Positions 7,126 to 9,443 of a DNA stretch of 9,443 nucleotides are shown in pieces. Source of the stretch: CAUZEO01 sp963578625 (GTDB lineage Bacteria; Verrucomicrobiota; Kiritimatiellia; SLOV01); contig CAUZEO010000205.1 in the NCBI GenBank assembly GCA_963578625.1, positions 1 to 9,443 of the forward strand, given 5' to 3'. How positions within the stretch are numbered: the first letter of the stretch is position 1; each line of letters starts with the position of its first letter. Below the pieces are notes generated by a model. The model was not told where the DNA came from. It saw nothing but the letters and a program-made list of their open reading frames with translations, and searched no databases. Both the position numbers and the translations under genes were made by a program.

Positions 7126-9413
7126 GGAACGACAAAGCGAGGAGAATGCGTTTGGGTCCAGGTTTCAGGTTTCGGGAGGATAACGTGCTGGCAAACGATG
7201 AGTTCCGTCCTGAAACCCGAAACCTGACACCTATTCACATTGCGCTCCTCGCAGTCCTGTTCGGATGCGCCTCCCCATGCTTCGCTGCCCCTCGGTCCTG
7301 GGTCTACGAAGCCGAGTCCGGTCCACAGGGCTGGAGCGAGGTGGCGCAAGCGATCGAGGACCCGGATGCCAGTGCAGGCATGGCGCGGATTTCGTACCGT
7401 GATACCAGCCGGCACGGGCAGGTATCTTTCGCCGGTCCCATGACCATGGAGCAGCCGCCCGGCACCTACCGCGTCGTATTTCGCGCCAAGGTTGCGGACC
7501 ATACAAATCTGGACCCCGTTCTTCGCCTGATGGTCTGGCAGGAAGGGCTGGGCACGGTGGCCACGCGCGATGTGAGGGCCGATGAGTTCGCAACATCCGG
7601 GGAATACCAGGATTTCGCATTGGATTTTACCCGCGCGCCGGGAGGACTGGTCTCCGTAACGGTTTACTGGATGGGCGGTTACGGGGGTTCGCCCGTTCCT
7701 CAGGGAGTAGATACCTGGATCGACAAGGTCACATTCGAACTCGAGCATGAATTCACCGCTGCCGACATCGCGGAGCGCTTTCCCGAAGCATGGAACCCTA
7801 CAATTCATGAAAGACCTGCACGAGAAGGTCCATTGCGTGTGCTCTTCGTGCGGGGTCCTCTGTATGCATGGTATCGGCTCGAAGAGGCCGCGGCGTTGTT
7901 GTCCGCCGGAGACATCGCCCGCGCCAACTTTAGCATTCTGAAGGCCAGTGGCGACTATCTGATCACCGGTGATTTTCCACGGACACGGGAATCGTTGTTT
8001 CAATTCGATGTGATTGTGCTGGTCGATGTGGATGCCTACGCGCTCAGAGATCACAGGCGCCGGATGCTGGCTGATTTCGTCCGCGCGGGCGGCGGATTGC
8101 TGGTTTGCGGTGGACCCTTTGCCTATGGAAAAGGACGCTACGCAGGCACGGAACTCGAGGATGTTCTCCCCGTGCTCACCACGGGTCCATGGGATTGGAA
8201 GTTGCCGGCGGTACCCGTGGCCATTTCGCAAACTGGCGATCATCTGATTTCCGCGGGTATCGAATGGGAGCCTGCGCCGTTACTATCCTATTTTCACCAG
8301 GTGGAAGTGCGACCGGAAGCAACGGTCGTGCTGGAAGCTGGGGAGCACCCCTTGCTGGTTGTTTCCGCGATCGGCAAGGGACGAGCGGCCGCCTTGCTGG
8401 CCACGCCGCTCGGTAAAGTAGGGGCGGGGCAGACCGCGTTCTGGGATTGGCCGTCGTGGCCGCAGGCCATGGCCAACACGATCCGCTGGCTTGCCAACAG
8501 AACGTGGCAGGCCGTGCGCCTGGAAGAACCCGCACCCGGGGAGCGCAACCGGCAGCTTGTGGTGGCCGAAATGGCTGCCAACCGGCTTTCCATCCTCCAT
8601 ACCGTTCCGGAAGATGGAAATTCTCAACGCTCCGGCCCCGCGTCGCCCGCCGACCTCGGTCTGAGCTGGCCGTGCGAGTTGGCCCGGGATCACGAGGGAC
8701 GGATTTATGTCGTGGACTATAACAACAACCGCATTGTGCGCGTTGATGATCCGGCCGGCAACGGCCTGGTTTCGCTGGGATACTACAGCGACGAGCAGCC
8801 GCCGGGCATTCCCGGCGTCACGCCCCTTGGATTCCATTTTCCCTACGGAATCGACATCGACAGCAAGGGACGGATCTACGTTTCCGATACGCACAACGCG
8901 CGCGTTGTACGGTTCGACGACATGACCGGCGCCAACTGGGTGCAGCGAGGGGATCGTTTAAAGTGGGACGCCGAGCGCAATCACTTCAAATGGCCGTTGG
9001 GTGTGGCCGTGGACGCACAGGACCGCCTCTACGTCGCCGATAGCGGCAACAATCGTCTGGTGCGGTTGGACGACGTGGGCGGCAAGGACTGGACCATATT
9101 TGACGTCTCCCCCAGCGGCGAGAAACTCGATCATCCGTCCTCCGTGGACATCGGCCCAGACGGCTCGATCTACGTGGCGGATTTCGGGAACAACCGGATC
9201 GTTCGTATGTCCGACATGACCGGCGCCGATTGGCAATCGATCGACAACCTGGACCACCCGATCTCGGTTCGCGTGGCGGACGACGGCCGGCTATACGTCG
9301 GCCTGGCCTACCGTCCCGGCCTGTACATCTACAAGTCAATCCGGGGCGATGGGCACCGGATTCTGAAAACCGAGAGCGGCCCGCGGGGGATCCTGGTGAC
9401 GGATTCGCGCTGA
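7122..9413 (+). CDS. Exported CBM-like / GATase1-like / NHL beta-propeller protein
   Basis: A 763-residue protein from GTG 7122, which overlaps the upstream TGA and has GGAGG 6 bases before it. GTG 7185 (742 residues, GGGAGGA upstream) and ATG 7146 are alternatives. The hydrophobic signal core is residues 38-54 (IHIALLAVLFG...), with likely cleavage after CFA55; C49 in LFGC is a weak lipobox. Residues about 57-208 look like a carbohydrate-binding beta-sandwich (VYEAESG opening). Residues about 237-460 resemble the GATase1-like/ThuA-type fold (VLFVRG, FDVIVLVDVDAY, GGGLLVCGG, TELEDVLPV), without a visible glutamine amidotransferase triad, so probably not catalytic in that way. Residues about 475-763 form an NHL propeller with five clear 30-residue repeats (514-543, 571-600, 622-651, 669-698, 710-738) containing GRIYVVDYNNNRIVR-type cores, plus a degenerate first strand near 478-496. 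A binding or surface role with the upstream glycosidase is inferred. Residues 11-37 come from a repeat. Confidence 0.86.
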   Translation: MRNDKARRMRLGPGFRFREDNVLANDEFRPETRNLTPIHIALLAVLFGCASPCFAAPRSWVYEAESGPQGWSEVAQAIEDPDASAGMARISYRDTSRHGQVSFAGPMTMEQPPGTYRVVFRAKVADHTNLDPVLRLMVWQEGLGTVATRDVRADEFATSGEYQDFALDFTRAPGGLVSVTVYWMGGYGGSPVPQGVDTWIDKVTFELEHEFTAADIAERFPEAWNPTIHERPAREGPLRVLFVRGPLYAWYRLEEAAALLSAGDIARANFSILKASGDYLITGDFPRTRESLFQFDVIVLVDVDAYALRDHRRRMLADFVRAGGGLLVCGGPFAYGKGRYAGTELEDVLPVLTTGPWDWKLPAVPVAISQTGDHLISAGIEWEPAPLLSYFHQVEVRPEATVVLEAGEHPLLVVSAIGKGRAAALLATPLGKVGAGQTAFWDWPSWPQAMANTIRWLANRTWQAVRLEEPAPGERNRQLVVAEMAANRLSILHTVPEDGNSQRSGPASPADLGLSWPCELARDHEGRIYVVDYNNNRIVRVDDPAGNGLVSLGYYSDEQPPGIPGVTPLGFHFPYGIDIDSKGRIYVSDTHNARVVRFDDMTGANWVQRGDRLKWDAERNHFKWPLGVAVDAQDRLYVADSGNNRLVRLDDVGGKDWTIFDVSPSGEKLDHPSSVDIGPDGSIYVADFGNNRIVRMSDMTGADWQSIDNLDHPISVRVADDGRLYVGLAYRPGLYIYKSIRGDGHRILKTESGPRGILVTDSR
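7161..7227. repeat. GGTTTC-rich inverted repeat within the signal-peptide coding region
   Basis: TCAGGTTTCGGG (7165-7176) is exactly complementary to CCCGAAACCTGA (7216-7227). A second overlapping pairing exists, GGTTTCAGG (7161-7169) with CCTGAAACC (7209-7217), because GGTTTC occurs twice in the left part. The 39-base interior carries an alternative Shine-Dalgarno (GGGAGGA, 7174-7180) and GTG 7185. In frame it encodes an Arg/Glu/Asn-rich stretch (about residues 14-36) unlike the rest of the protein, which suggests an intergenic-type repeat inserted into the gene start. Confidence 0.7.
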
Positions 9414-9443
9414 ACGGATTCTGAACCCCGCTGTTCCACCGAG

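Noticed and set aside
7271..7282. Lipoprotein signal (LFGC) in the NHL-propeller protein
   Set aside because: Phe at the -2 position is poor for a lipobox and a normal cleavage site (CFA-AP) follows closely; kept only as a weak alternative.
6813..8243. 476-codon open frame on the minus strand
   Set aside because: It is antisense to the two exported protein genes and reads through the inverted repeat; no domain signature.
9414..9443. Terminator or further gene after the NHL-propeller gene
   Set aside because: Only 30 bases remain and no hairpin or start is visible.

Overview
The window suggests a GC-rich (roughly 60%) environmental bacterium. The gene content (large unusual glycosidases, a phytanoyl-CoA-dioxygenase-like protein, an NHL-propeller protein with a glutamine-amidotransferase-like domain) and the palindromic intergenic repeats resemble what is common in the PVC group (Planctomycetota, Lentisphaerota, Kiritimatiellota, Verrucomicrobiota) and in phyla such as Hydrogenedentota or Poribacteria. 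This placement is an inference; no rRNA or taxonomic marker is present.

The layout is two divergent gene sets around an intergenic region at about 5097-5319. Leftward on the minus strand run a PhyH-family Fe(II)/2-oxoglutarate dioxygenase (5096-4284), a GH38 alpha-mannosidase-like enzyme (4244-1569) and a (beta/alpha)8-barrel glycosidase-like protein (1572 to beyond position 1, no stop in the window). Rightward on the plus strand run an exported glycosidase-like protein with GH66-like layout (5320-7125) and an exported three-domain protein: carbohydrate-binding-like beta-sandwich, GATase1-like domain and NHL propeller (7122-9413). In each direction the last two genes overlap by the same 4-base GTGA start/stop junction, which suggests translational coupling.

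The leftward proteins show no signal peptide and the rightward ones do. The simplest model is a small carbohydrate-use locus: extracytoplasmic binding or hydrolysis by the rightward products, and intracellular trimming of oligosaccharides (perhaps with oxidative processing of a substituent) by the leftward products. The substrate cannot be read from sequence.

The non-coding DNA holds two hairpin-forming palindromes in the divergent region (5153-5173 and 5208-5242). A GGTTTC-rich inverted repeat (7161-7227) lies inside the predicted signal-peptide region of the last gene and looks like an in-frame repeat insertion. No tRNA, rRNA, CRISPR array, insertion sequence or clear terminator was seen.
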